A DNA stretch of 64,000 nucleotides, taken from Algoriphagus lutimaris (GTDB lineage Bacteria; Bacteroidota; Bacteroidia; Cytophagales; Cyclobacteriaceae). Both the position numbers and the translations under genes were made by a program. Of the stretch, positions 18,914-26,881 are shown in pieces. Every line of letters starts with the position of its first letter. The stretch's first letter is position 1. A model generated the notes under the pieces. The model was not told where the DNA came from and made no database searches. It saw only the letters and a list, made by a program, of their open reading frames with translations. Location of the stretch: positions 992,001 through 1,056,000 of the forward strand of contig NZ_JAFIDJ010000001.1 of the NCBI RefSeq assembly GCF_017051705.1, read 5' to 3'.

Positions 18914-20167
18914 TCATGCATTTCCTGACATTTCTTTAATAGCTCTTACAAACTGATCCATGTCATTTTCAGAAGTGTACACATTAGGGGATATTCTACA
19001 TCCACGTACACCTGAACCATTAATACCAACTGTATAAATCTTATATTTTTCCATTAAAATCTTAGCCATATCTACAGGTTCCACCGCATCTATGCCCACA
19101 TTCCCGATACCACAAGACCTTTGAGGTTCCTTTGGAGTATTGACATTTACACCTGGCAAATCCCTAACCTGATCTGACCAATATTTTTGAATATACCTTA
19201 AGCGCTCTTCTTTTCGCTTACTGCCCATCTTGTTGTGAAAATCTATGGCATCAAGAACTGCCAAATCGGTAGAAACTGCATGGGTACCCGTATGATTTAA
19301 ATTCAAGAGGGTCTCTTGATCCAATTCGTATGGTGCAAGCAAAGGTCTTATCTGCTGACTTTTCCCTTTTTTAACATAAAGCATCCCACAACCTAACGGA
19401 ACACTTAGCCATTTATGAAGACTTGATCCATAATAATCACAATTCAATTCTGAAATATTGAAATCAAAATGTCCTACCGCATGCGCACCATCCAACATAA
19501 TTTCAACTCCATAGCTATGAGCCATATCAGCAATTTTTCGAACAGGAAGAATATGACCAGTAATATTGACGATATGAGGCACCATCATCAATTTTGTTTT
19601 GGGAGTGATTGCCTGTTCGTAAACATCTACTATTTCTTCATCATTCTCAGGATGCATCGGAATATCGATACGCTTTACTTTAATGCCGTACCTTCTTTCG
19701 GCCAGCTCAAACATATTTAGTAAACTGCCATAATCCTGATTGGATACAATGGCTTCATCTCCTTTTTTCCAGGGATATCCAGAAATAATCAAATCAATTG
19801 ATTCTGTTGTATTCCGAGTCAATACCACCTCTGCAGGATCCGCTCCAATTAACTCCGCAACTTTGGCAGCAGACTTAGCTTTATTATCCCATTGAACAGT
19901 TCTCATATAGCTAGAGGCGTGGTAATTTACATCCCTCAAATGCTGAATATACTTTTCCAGTGTTTCCTCTGGTAAGAAACAATAATATCCATTTTCTAAA
20001 TTGATATAATCAGGCTTTAACTTATATGCAGCACGAATCTGATCCCAAATATCAGGCGCATTAAAATCTAGCTCATAAATGCTTTTAGCTTTTGCTTTTG
20101 AATTAAAAAGGGAACTTGAACTAAAGCCTAATAGGGCAAGGGATTTAATAAAGGATCTTTTATTCAT
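18914..20167 (-). CDS. Exported class-V PLP aminotransferase-like protein
   Basis: A 417-residue protein of the aminotransferase class V / isopenicillin-N-epimerase-like group. TRNTTESIDLIISGYPW, MVPHIVNITGHILPV, IMLDGAHAVGHFDF (PLP Asp and His) and YYGSSLHKWLSVPLGCG (PLP Lys) are visible. The ATG at 20167 gives an N-terminus MNKRSFIKSLALLGFSSSS, a basic Lys-Arg plus hydrophobic leader similar to Tat signals, which would fit export of a cofactor-loaded enzyme. The natural substrate is unknown; relatives are often annotated as epimerases or cysteine desulfurases without proof. The gene follows the zinc-ribbon gene by 11 bases. Confidence 0.82.
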   Translation of the reverse strand: MNKRSFIKSLALLGFSSSSLFNSKAKAKSIYELDFNAPDIWDQIRAAYKLKPDYINLENGYYCFLPEETLEKYIQHLRDVNYHASSYMRTVQWDNKAKSAAKVAELIGADPAEVVLTRNTTESIDLIISGYPWKKGDEAIVSNQDYGSLLNMFELAERRYGIKVKRIDIPMHPENDEEIVDVYEQAITPKTKLMMVPHIVNITGHILPVRKIADMAHSYGVEIMLDGAHAVGHFDFNISELNCDYYGSSLHKWLSVPLGCGMLYVKKGKSQQIRPLLAPYELDQETLLNLNHTGTHAVSTDLAVLDAIDFHNKMGSKRKEERLRYIQKYWSDQVRDLPGVNVNTPKEPQRSCGIGNVGIDAVEPVDMAKILMEKYKIYTVGINGSGVRGCRISPNVYTSENDMDQFVRAIKEMSGNA

Positions 20168-20178
20168 GAGGTGGTTTC

Positions 20179-20334
20179 TTAGAGAATGTAAGATACAATC
20201 CATACGATTAAAAGGAAAATTGCCATCCACATGATCCAAGGGGATTTTTGAGGAAATTCAAATTGACAAATCGGACAAACTTTCGCATTTACATCTACTT
20301 CCATTGCACAGGAAGGGCATTCTTTGGTTTTCAA
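20179..20334 (-). CDS. Small zinc-ribbon membrane protein
   Basis: A 51-residue frame from a TTG start at 20334. It reads MKTKECPSCAMEVDVNAKVC, then PICQFEFP and a C-terminal hydrophobic helix (WMAIFLLIVWIVSYIL). The two CxxC pairs (Cys6/Cys9 and Cys20/Cys23) form a classic short zinc ribbon like those of UPF0547-type proteins. There is no upstream ATG before an in-frame stop, and starting at the internal ATG would destroy the first CxxC, so the TTG is favoured. It probably shares a transcript with the exported PLP enzyme that follows. Role unknown. Confidence 0.7.
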   Translation of the reverse strand: MKTKECPSCAMEVDVNAKVCPICQFEFPQKSPWIMWMAIFLLIVWIVSYIL

Positions 20335-20393
20335 TATGTTCCGTGAACTCTTTTGTTTAAAAATCTATTTGTACCTAAGTAAATTAAAATCTT

Positions 20394-21101
20394 ATGAAAA
20401 TTGAAATTTGGTCTGATGTAGTTTGTCCATTTTGTTACATCGGAAAAAGAAAATTGGAAAAAGCTCTAGATAAATTTCCTTATAAAAGCCAGGTAGAGAT
20501 CGAATGGAAAAGTTTCCAATTGAATCCAGACCAAGTGACAGACCCTTCTTTAAACTCTTTGGAATACCTTTCCAAATCTAAAGGTTGGTCAATGCCACAA
20601 ACCCTACAAATTACTGAGCAAGTGGTGGACATGGCAAAATCTGAGGGATTGGAATTCAACATGGAGCAAACCGTGGTTGCCAATACAAAAAATTCCCATC
20701 GACTGATTCACTTTGCGAAAGCTTCTGGAAAGGGGGCTGTAATGAAAGAACGTTTATTGAACGCTTATTTTACACAAGGAGAAAATGTGGATGATTTCGA
20801 AACCTTACAGAAGTTAGGTACGGAAGTGGGATTAAATGCCGGGGATATTAAAGAGATGCTTGAATCCAATAAGTACCATGAGGAAGTTGAAAAGGATATT
20901 TATGAGTCTAGACTGATAGGTGTTCAAGGAGTACCTTTCTTTGTTTTAGACAGAAAATTTGGTATATCCGGAGCTCAAGCGGATCAGGTATTTGACCAAA
21001 CTTTGGAAAAAGCATGGGGCGATTTTATAAAAGAAAACCCTGAACTACAATTTGTTCAGGGCTCAGATGAGAATACTTGTGAAATAGATGGGGATTGTTA
21101 A
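20394..21101 (+). CDS. DsbA-family thioredoxin-fold protein (FrnE-like)
   Basis: A 235-residue cytoplasmic DsbA-family protein without signal peptide. It begins MKIEIWSDVVCPFCYIGKRK, with the active-site pair Cys11/Cys14 in CPFC. The helical insertion holds VVANTKNSHRLIHFAK, and the late cis-Pro loop is GVQGVPFFVLDRKFGISGAQ. This layout is that of the FrnE / 2-hydroxychromene-carboxylate-isomerase-like group, implicated in disulfide exchange and oxidative-stress tolerance. A short cysteine-containing tail (NTCEIDGDC) follows. It diverges from the zinc-ribbon gene, with 59 bases between start codons. Confidence 0.9.
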   Translation: MKIEIWSDVVCPFCYIGKRKLEKALDKFPYKSQVEIEWKSFQLNPDQVTDPSLNSLEYLSKSKGWSMPQTLQITEQVVDMAKSEGLEFNMEQTVVANTKNSHRLIHFAKASGKGAVMKERLLNAYFTQGENVDDFETLQKLGTEVGLNAGDIKEMLESNKYHEEVEKDIYESRLIGVQGVPFFVLDRKFGISGAQADQVFDQTLEKAWGDFIKENPELQFVQGSDENTCEIDGDC

Positions 21102-21114
21102 TTCCCATTTTTTT

Positions 21115-22029
21115 TTACCAAACTCCTCTGGTCTTCATTTGAAGTGTATAAACCGCATCCATTGCAGTTATAAACAGCGTCTTTCTGTCTAATGCCCCAA
21201 AAACTACATTGGCTGTCCATTTTGCTGGAACAGGGATATGAGCAATTTGATCTCCATTCCTATTGAAAACAGTTACTCCATCACCAGTTAAATATAAATT
21301 CCCTTTAAAATCAATAGTCATCCCATCGGACCCTTTTTCACAGAAGAGGGTTTTATTCGTTAGATATCCATCTTCCCGGATTTCATACTTATAGGTTTTA
21401 TTTGCTCCGATATCGGATACATATAAAAATTCCCCGTCAGGAGTTCCTACGATTCCATTGGGTTTGACCAAATCATCAGTCACTTGAAAAAACTCCGACC
21501 GGTCTTCTGAGACAAAATATACATGCTGACCATCTTGCTCCATTTCGGGACTTCTATTTCCTTCCCAATATTCTCTAGGATAGAGAGGGTCTGTAAAAAA
21601 CAATCCTCCTTTCGGACGAACCCAAAGGTCGTTTGGTCCATTCAATTTTTTTCCCTTAAACCCAGATAGAATTACCTCTTCATTTCCATCCTGATCAATA
21701 GACCAGAGTTCATTTTTCTCATCCGCACAAGTAATCAGGCTATTGTTTAATAAGAAATACATTCCATTTGACCTGCCTGCGTTTTCTTTAAAGAGGGTAA
21801 TTTCATTACTTCCAGCAGACCATTTGTAAATTTTATTATTGGGCTGATCAGTGAAGAAAATATCTCCCATTCGGTTCACTGCAGGTCCTTCAGTAAAGGT
21901 AAAACCATCTTGTACTTTTACTAATTCAGCATTTCTTGCTACTACACCACCTCTTTCTTCAATTTGAGCCATTAAGGTATTGGAGACTATTAGCGCGGCA
22001 AAAATGAGCGTGTGTTTAATTGGGTTCAT
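21115..22029 (-). CDS. Secreted SMP-30/gluconolactonase-like beta-propeller
   Basis: A 304-residue protein with a signal peptide (MNPIKHTLIFAALIVSNTLMAQ). Six-bladed propeller motifs follow: FTFTEGPAVNRMGDIFFTD, LNGPNDLWVRPKGGLFFTDP, VKPNGIVGTPDGEFLYVSD and DGMTIDFKGNLYLTG. The acidic and Asn residues in the last three are the usual calcium/metal and lactone site of SMP-30/gluconolactonase proteins. It probably hydrolyses a sugar lactone or related ester in the periplasm. It follows the next upstream propeller gene by 12 bases on the same strand and converges on the DsbA-family gene. Confidence 0.88.
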   Translation of the reverse strand: MNPIKHTLIFAALIVSNTLMAQIEERGGVVARNAELVKVQDGFTFTEGPAVNRMGDIFFTDQPNNKIYKWSAGSNEITLFKENAGRSNGMYFLLNNSLITCADEKNELWSIDQDGNEEVILSGFKGKKLNGPNDLWVRPKGGLFFTDPLYPREYWEGNRSPEMEQDGQHVYFVSEDRSEFFQVTDDLVKPNGIVGTPDGEFLYVSDIGANKTYKYEIREDGYLTNKTLFCEKGSDGMTIDFKGNLYLTGDGVTVFNRNGDQIAHIPVPAKWTANVVFGALDRKTLFITAMDAVYTLQMKTRGVW

Positions 22030-22041
22030 AAATATTAGTGA

Positions 22042-22935
22042 TTATTTTCTTTCCATGGCTACTACTAAAAGATTTAAATCTTCACTGTAAGCCATTCTCG
22101 ATATGTTTTGATGGGTATCAGACTGGATAGTTCCGATCAGTTCCCAGTTTGTATCTGTGTATTTTCTTTTATAAATATCATTTCCCTTTGCCATCAATAA
22201 ATACTTTTTATCTAGCCAAATGAAATCTTGAGACCCTTCCAACCCAAAGTTATATTCTGCTCTTTCTCCTGTCTCAATATCATAACTTTTTAATAAATAC
22301 GATTTTTGATCCGCAACATTACGAAAATCAGCTGTAGATAAATAGGTTATTTCACTGGTTTTTGGACGTTTCTTAATTGATCGAGCTACATTTGAATCAA
22401 TATCTATTAAATCATTTCTCCCTCTGGCATAAACCAAATGGTTAGGATCTCCCAAAACAAACATCGCTGCTTTATTATCATACCAATCGTAATAACCTAC
22501 TGGTTCAATGTCATCATATAAAAGCTCGGCAGGTTCAAAGCTAATTGGATATAACCAAATGCGTTGTTTCTTATCCGGCTCTGATACCACAGCTGAAATA
22601 TACATTCCACAGTCTGTAATGGAGGGTGAATTTTCATTTCTGTCAGAAGTACGGCTCATGTTAGTAAACTTCTTAGAATTGAAGTTGTACACGATTATAT
22701 CATAATTATCATTTTCATCAGCCGCGGAAAAAACCATCTGGTATTCATTGATGAAGCTGGGCTGATTATCATATTCAGGCCGGTCAGTCAAAGCATAGGC
22801 CGTTTTGGGGTGTATTTTGAGGTTACCGGATTTCCCTGATGTTTCTATGACCCAAAGGTCAAATCCCCCCTGAGCAATAGCAATTCCGGAAAAGCTGGAA
22901 AGACTAAATAGTAAAACAGTATATAGAATTTTCAT
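22042..22935 (-). CDS. Secreted TolB/PD40-like beta-propeller protein
   Basis: A 297-residue protein with a signal peptide ending SGIAIAQ. The mature part starts GGFDLWVIETSG and holds repeated segments of the type DRPEYDNQPSFINEYQMVFSA followed by DNYDIIVYN, and DRNENSPSITDCGMYISAV. These are TolB/PD40-like blades. No catalytic motif is visible, so it may be a binding or sensing protein. It lies just upstream of the gluconolactonase-like gene. Similar proteins in Bacteroidota are usually annotated only by fold. Confidence 0.75.
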   Translation of the reverse strand: MKILYTVLLFSLSSFSGIAIAQGGFDLWVIETSGKSGNLKIHPKTAYALTDRPEYDNQPSFINEYQMVFSAADENDNYDIIVYNFNSKKFTNMSRTSDRNENSPSITDCGMYISAVVSEPDKKQRIWLYPISFEPAELLYDDIEPVGYYDWYDNKAAMFVLGDPNHLVYARGRNDLIDIDSNVARSIKKRPKTSEITYLSTADFRNVADQKSYLLKSYDIETGERAEYNFGLEGSQDFIWLDKKYLLMAKGNDIYKRKYTDTNWELIGTIQSDTHQNISRMAYSEDLNLLVVAMERK

Positions 22936-22984
22936 TTTTTTCTAAAATTGATCAACCAAAGTACAAAATGCATGTTAGAAAGCT

Positions 22985-24067
22985 GTGAGTAAACTAAAAT
23001 TGTACCATCCTCAACAGTTCGATGAACTGAGAAAGCAAGAAGATCCTCTGGCAGACCAAGTGGTCTTGGATCTAGTCAATACTCCTGAATTAAGTTTGGA
23101 AATCAATAAATGGGAAGTAATTCCTACTGATATTCCTACTCATTTCCCAACATCCCTCCATTCATTTTTCGAAGATTACAATAATCCTCCGACTATTCAA
23201 GAAAGAAAATCCTTGATTCAGGGACAAGCGTTTTTTAATAAGCGAGGAGATAATTATTTAGCCATGTTGGGTTTTTATTCTTTGCCCTATTGTTATGCTT
23301 TTGCAAACGGTGCCGAAGTACTTGTTAGATCTAAGAGAATACTAGAAGATTCAGGTAAGCGTTTAGGAGAAACAGCTAAGTTTCTTTTAGATGTATTCAA
23401 ACCAGGAGCATTTATTGATTCAAATCAGGCCTTTCTCACTTGCGCTAAAATTCGATTAATCCATGCATACAGTAGATATTTTATTCATCATTATGCTCAT
23501 GATTGGAAGCCCGAATTTGGTCAACCTATCAATCAAGAAGACTTAATAGGCACCAATCTCGCTTTTAGTTTATTGGTAGTTAGAGGAATGAGAAAAGTTG
23601 GAACTAATGTCACTAAAGAAGAAAGTGAGATATTATTGGCCTATTGGAGGTATCTAGGAAAATTATTGGGGATCCAAATTGAGTTTTGGCCAGAGACTAC
23701 CAAAGATGCATTTGTTTTAGAGAAATTGATTCGAAAAAGACATTTGAGGAAATCATCGGCAGGAGAGAAGTTGATCCAATCTTTATTGAACTACTTTGAA
23801 CAAAATCAACAAGAATCTCTTCTGAAGGGAAAATCAGAATCTCTAGTTTCATTTATGGTGGGTAAGGAAGCATCTCAAGCATTAGGTATTTCTTCTGAAC
23901 CTATTTTTATTCCAGAAGTTGTGGGCTCCATTTTCAAACTATTAGGGTGGAAAAATTATGCAGGTAATAAATCCCACACTAGATTCATGAAAGACTTTGA
24001 ATTGAACTATTATCAACAATTCGGAGAGGCCGTTTCTATTCAATTGCCTGAACGAAAGCGTTCATAA
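22985..24067 (+). CDS. MpaB/DUF2236-family oxygenase-like protein
   Basis: A 360-residue protein with a GTG start at 22985. The sequence FNKRGDNYLAMLGFYSLPYCYAFANGAEVLVRSKRI, then the KIRLIHAYSRYFIHHYAHDW stretch and NQEDLIGTNLAFSLLVVRGM, follow the pattern of the mycophenolic-acid MpaB / rubber-oxygenase Lcp superfamily. In that superfamily conserved Arg, His and Lys residues surround a b-type heme. No signal peptide is seen, so it should be cytoplasmic or membrane-associated. Substrate unknown; Bacteroidota carry many uncharacterised copies. Confidence 0.75.
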   Translation: MSKLKLYHPQQFDELRKQEDPLADQVVLDLVNTPELSLEINKWEVIPTDIPTHFPTSLHSFFEDYNNPPTIQERKSLIQGQAFFNKRGDNYLAMLGFYSLPYCYAFANGAEVLVRSKRILEDSGKRLGETAKFLLDVFKPGAFIDSNQAFLTCAKIRLIHAYSRYFIHHYAHDWKPEFGQPINQEDLIGTNLAFSLLVVRGMRKVGTNVTKEESEILLAYWRYLGKLLGIQIEFWPETTKDAFVLEKLIRKRHLRKSSAGEKLIQSLLNYFEQNQQESLLKGKSESLVSFMVGKEASQALGISSEPIFIPEVVGSIFKLLGWKNYAGNKSHTRFMKDFELNYYQQFGEAVSIQLPERKRS

Positions 24068-24175
24068 TCGTACATAAATTTGTACGTTTACCACTCATAT
24101 ATTTTTTGTAACCTTCGAAATTGGGCTATTTAGGCAATGTTTTGGTAATGGCATCTTTTTCGTATCATAAAAGGC

Positions 24176-24481
24176 ATGAAGGAAATAACACAACGGCTAC
24201 ATCGATTCCCCCTAGAGCTAGTATTCTGGATAGGAAGTTTGTTAGCAATCCTGATGCTTGAACCCGGAGCTGAGCCTCATCTGAGTCTTTGCCCTTTGGA
24301 TCAACTGGGATTTAGTTGGTGTCCAGGATGTGGATTGGGAAGATCTATGAATCTACTTGCAAGAGGGGATTTTCAGGCTTCATGGTCCATGCATCCTCTG
24401 GCAATGCTTGCATACGTAGTGATTTTCTCTAGAATTTGGCAACTAATTAAAAACCTTAAAACAACACACAATTATGGCTAA
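24176..24481 (+). CDS. DUF2752 membrane protein
   Basis: A 101-residue protein with two hydrophobic segments and the DUF2752 signature SWCPGCGLGRSMNLLARGDF between them, followed by HPLAMLAYVVIFSR. DUF2752 proteins are small membrane proteins of unknown role in Bacteroidota and others. Its end overlaps the start of the TM2-domain gene by 8 bases. This partnership of DUF2752 and TM2 proteins is common in the phylum, and the overlap suggests the two are made in equal amounts. Confidence 0.85.
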   Translation: MKEITQRLHRFPLELVFWIGSLLAILMLEPGAEPHLSLCPLDQLGFSWCPGCGLGRSMNLLARGDFQASWSMHPLAMLAYVVIFSRIWQLIKNLKTTHNYG

Positions 24482-24851
24482 TGTATTGAGACATCTTCCT
24501 GAACTGGAAGGAATGGAACTGGGATATATCCAGGGATTGATGAAAAACATGGACGAAGATCAAGCATCTCTATTTGCACAAGTTTATAGAGCAAGAAGGA
24601 AAGATGCTCAAATGATCTTGATCCTTACTTTGCTAGGCTTCTTTGGCTTTGCTGGTTTACATCGATTTATCCTAGGACAAATAGGACTGGGTATTCTCTA
24701 CATTTTGACCGTAGGTCTTTGCTTTATCGGTACAATCGTTGATTTAGTCAATTATAAAAGTTTGGCTTATGAGTATAACATCAAAGTAGCTCACGAAACC
24801 ATCAACATGTTATCTACATCCTTTGATATGGGAACAGATCATAAAGAATAA
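24474..24851 (+). CDS. TM2-domain membrane protein
   Basis: A 125-residue protein. After an amphipathic helix of about 45 residues comes a TM2 domain. Its first helix is ILILTLLGFFGFAGLHRFILGQIGLG, with the GLHRFILG turn, and its second is ILYILTVGLCFIGTIVDLVNY, ending in the DLV motif. The function of bacterial TM2 proteins is unknown. It overlaps the DUF2752 gene by 8 bases and is followed by a strong terminator at 24873-24901. Confidence 0.88.
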   Translation: MANVLRHLPELEGMELGYIQGLMKNMDEDQASLFAQVYRARRKDAQMILILTLLGFFGFAGLHRFILGQIGLGILYILTVGLCFIGTIVDLVNYKSLAYEYNIKVAHETINMLSTSFDMGTDHKE

Positions 24852-24872
24852 AATCACCTTAACCACTAACGG

Positions 24873-24901
24873 AAAGACCTGAAGAAATTCAGGTCTTTTT
24901 T
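24873..24901. terminator. Rho-independent terminator
   Basis: An 11-base stem (AAAGACCTGAA / TTCAGGTCTTT) with a GAAA tetraloop and T-run closes the DUF2752-TM2 unit. The A-run on its left makes it usable also by the converging VLRF1 gene. Confidence 0.9.
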
Positions 24902-24933
24902 CATTTAATAAGGTCCTATACTACCAATACTTT

Positions 24934-25650
24934 TTACCATTCTTCCAAGTCTTGGTCTTCTTTTTCCGACTTAATTTGACCTTCTATTATTCCCAATTTT
25001 GTCCTTCCGATGTCAGAAATCAATAATTGAAACGAATTCAACTTCCTATGTATTTGCTGCAAGGTTTCAAAATCAGGATGCTGTACATGAAAAGGGATAC
25101 TCATCAAATTCTCTTGCTTTTTTTCAAATGGAGGAGGAGGAGAGGCTCCAAAAAAATAAGGCCATAAGGTCTTGCTACAAGAAATCCCCCAATGAGTAAT
25201 AGGATACTGATCAGAATAATTCTGCAAGCGTTCATTTATATCCTCAAAAAACTGTTCAGACTCTCCTAATCTAATTCTTGAACCAGCTCTTGATTTTCCT
25301 TTGGTTTTCAGATATTTAATCTGACTTTTACCTTGTTTTTGCCTTACCATATATGCCCTGAAAACTTTATGGTTGATCATTTCTCCATTATGAAAGTATC
25401 CAGTACATGCAATACCAGCCCGAATCATCACCAATGCCAAATGATAATCCTCTCTCTTGATTAACTCCTCATTTTCAATAAACTCTATTGACCAAGGTAA
25501 GGAAACCTTTAGCAACCACTCATTATTCTCACTATACTCCAATTGATGGGTTTCAGGTAAATAATTTTGTTTCAAGCCCATATCAAGGACTTTTTCCTGA
25601 AGCTCAGAAAAAATGGTGGAATTGATCTCTTGGTAATTTCCTGGGGACAT
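24934..25650 (-). CDS. VLRF1 (Vms1-like) release-factor-type peptidyl-tRNA hydrolase homologue
   Basis: A 238-residue protein without signal peptide. Residues 94-128 read as HKVFRAYMVRQKQGKSQ, then a Lys-rich linker, then SRAGSRIRL. This is the signature block of the VLRF1 domain of yeast Vms1 / human ANKZF1 (HK..RYTVR.KQGGSQ ... SAG..LR). In Vms1 the Gln of this loop plays the role of the release-factor GGQ, cleaving nascent chains off tRNA on stalled 60S subunits. Gln110 is the equivalent here. The flanks have alternating strands and helices as expected of an eRF1-like core. A bacterial VLRF1 branch has been noted in comparative work; a ribosome-rescue role here is inference. Confidence 0.78.
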   Translation of the reverse strand: MSPGNYQEINSTIFSELQEKVLDMGLKQNYLPETHQLEYSENNEWLLKVSLPWSIEFIENEELIKREDYHLALVMIRAGIACTGYFHNGEMINHKVFRAYMVRQKQGKSQIKYLKTKGKSRAGSRIRLGESEQFFEDINERLQNYSDQYPITHWGISCSKTLWPYFFGASPPPPFEKKQENLMSIPFHVQHPDFETLQQIHRKLNSFQLLISDIGRTKLGIIEGQIKSEKEDQDLEEW

Positions 25651-25698
25651 GATTTGGATGACAATTCAATTATCTTTGTGCAAATAAACTGAAAATTT

Positions 25699-26223
25699 AT
25701 GCAAGAGGAAACTCAAAAACTTTTTGACAAAATTTGTGACCCTAATGAAAAAGAAGCTTTCTATTTTGCTGAAAAGCTAGGAAAAATCAATACAGAGGAA
25801 GTTAAAGATAAACTGATTGAACTCGTCAAAGGCGACAATTGGGAAATTGCATATTTAGCTTGTAAAGCATTAGCGAAAACGAGTTTCAACAATGAGGCTT
25901 TGGAAGCTATTTTTATTGCAATTAGAGATAAGAAAAATCAAAAGAACCAAGGTGCATTTGTACAAGTTTTGGAGGAGTTTGATTTAAGTGAAAGCTTCGT
26001 CGATATTTTTAGAGTTTATCTATTTGGTAACTTTAAAGCTGAGACACTTGCCAAAGAATATTTAGATAGTGTGGAATTCGAAATTACCCCAAGAACCATT
26101 CGAAAGGCTGAAAAGCATTGGAACCATTACTTACATAATCCTGAAGACGAAGGAAGTTTAGCTATTAAAAAGGCAGAAGTCGAACCTATGTTGCTAGAAA
26201 TGAAGGAATTATTTTCTGAATAA
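25699..26223 (+). CDS. HEAT-repeat-like helical protein
   Basis: A 174-residue soluble, acidic, all-helical protein. Segments such as EVKDKLIELVKGDNWEIAYLACKALAKTS and NEALEAIFIAIRDKKNQKNQGAFVQVLEEFD have the paired-helix spacing of HEAT/armadillo-like repeats. No signal peptide or catalytic motif is seen. Divergent from the VLRF1 gene with 48 bases between starts, so they may share a control region. Probably a protein-binding scaffold, but nothing fixes the partner. Confidence 0.6.
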   Translation: MQEETQKLFDKICDPNEKEAFYFAEKLGKINTEEVKDKLIELVKGDNWEIAYLACKALAKTSFNNEALEAIFIAIRDKKNQKNQGAFVQVLEEFDLSESFVDIFRVYLFGNFKAETLAKEYLDSVEFEITPRTIRKAEKHWNHYLHNPEDEGSLAIKKAEVEPMLLEMKELFSE

Positions 26224-26260
26224 TCGGCAACAAAATTACTGTTCTCATGTTTAAATAAAC

Positions 26261-26881
26261 ATGAAAAACATAGACTTTTTTGGACTTCATACTCAGTTTT
26301 TTCTCGATCATGGTTTCGAGATCCATCAGAACTATATGTTGTTTCAAAAAAGCTTTCCCATTGGAAACCAAGTAATTTTTGTTCATCACCATGAAGATTC
26401 AAGAGGAACATGTCTGGAGTACAACTTTGGTATCCGAATCCATCAGGTTGAAGAATTAATCCATGAATTTCTTCCCACTTTAAGTGGTTTTTCAGAGCGG
26501 TCTATCACTTTGGTTCAATCTCAAGATAAAATCAGTAAAAATGTTCCTCGATCATTTATTATTCATGGCGAGGAAGAATTAACTGATATGCTCCGCCGAG
26601 GTGAAGAATTTTTACTTTCTGATGGTATTCCTTGGTTAGATAAAATGATCGATCCTTTGAATCTGGAAATTGCTTTCTTTGAGAGAAAATCCAACTTTTT
26701 TAAATCCCATAATTTTGTTTACAATGCATTTCGTGCCACTGCTTTAAGCAAACTATTTAACCCGAAAGACTATCCTTATTTACGTCAGCTATTTTTGGAA
26801 CATATTCAAGAAAAGCAAATGACACCCTTTACCATTGCCTCATTTTTAAAATTTTTGGATTACCTGAATAAATTAGATTAA
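26261..26881 (+). CDS. Conserved hypothetical protein
   Basis: I do not recognise this 206-residue protein. It lacks a signal peptide and membrane segments. It begins MKNIDFFGLHTQFFLDHGFEIHQNYMLFQKSFP, includes a HHHEDSRGTCLEYNFGIRIHQVEELIHEFLP stretch rich in His and Glu, and ends in a helical region. It follows the HEAT-like gene by 37 bases on the same strand. Its stop shares bases TTAA with the stop of the converging hrpB. Confidence 0.65.
   Translation: MKNIDFFGLHTQFFLDHGFEIHQNYMLFQKSFPIGNQVIFVHHHEDSRGTCLEYNFGIRIHQVEELIHEFLPTLSGFSERSITLVQSQDKISKNVPRSFIIHGEEELTDMLRRGEEFLLSDGIPWLDKMIDPLNLEIAFFERKSNFFKSHNFVYNAFRATALSKLFNPKDYPYLRQLFLEHIQEKQMTPFTIASFLKFLDYLNKLD

Noticed and set aside
26127-26411. 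94-codon minus-strand frame overlapping two plus-strand genes
   Set aside because: Spans the junction of the HEAT-like and hypothetical genes in antisense and has no conserved features.
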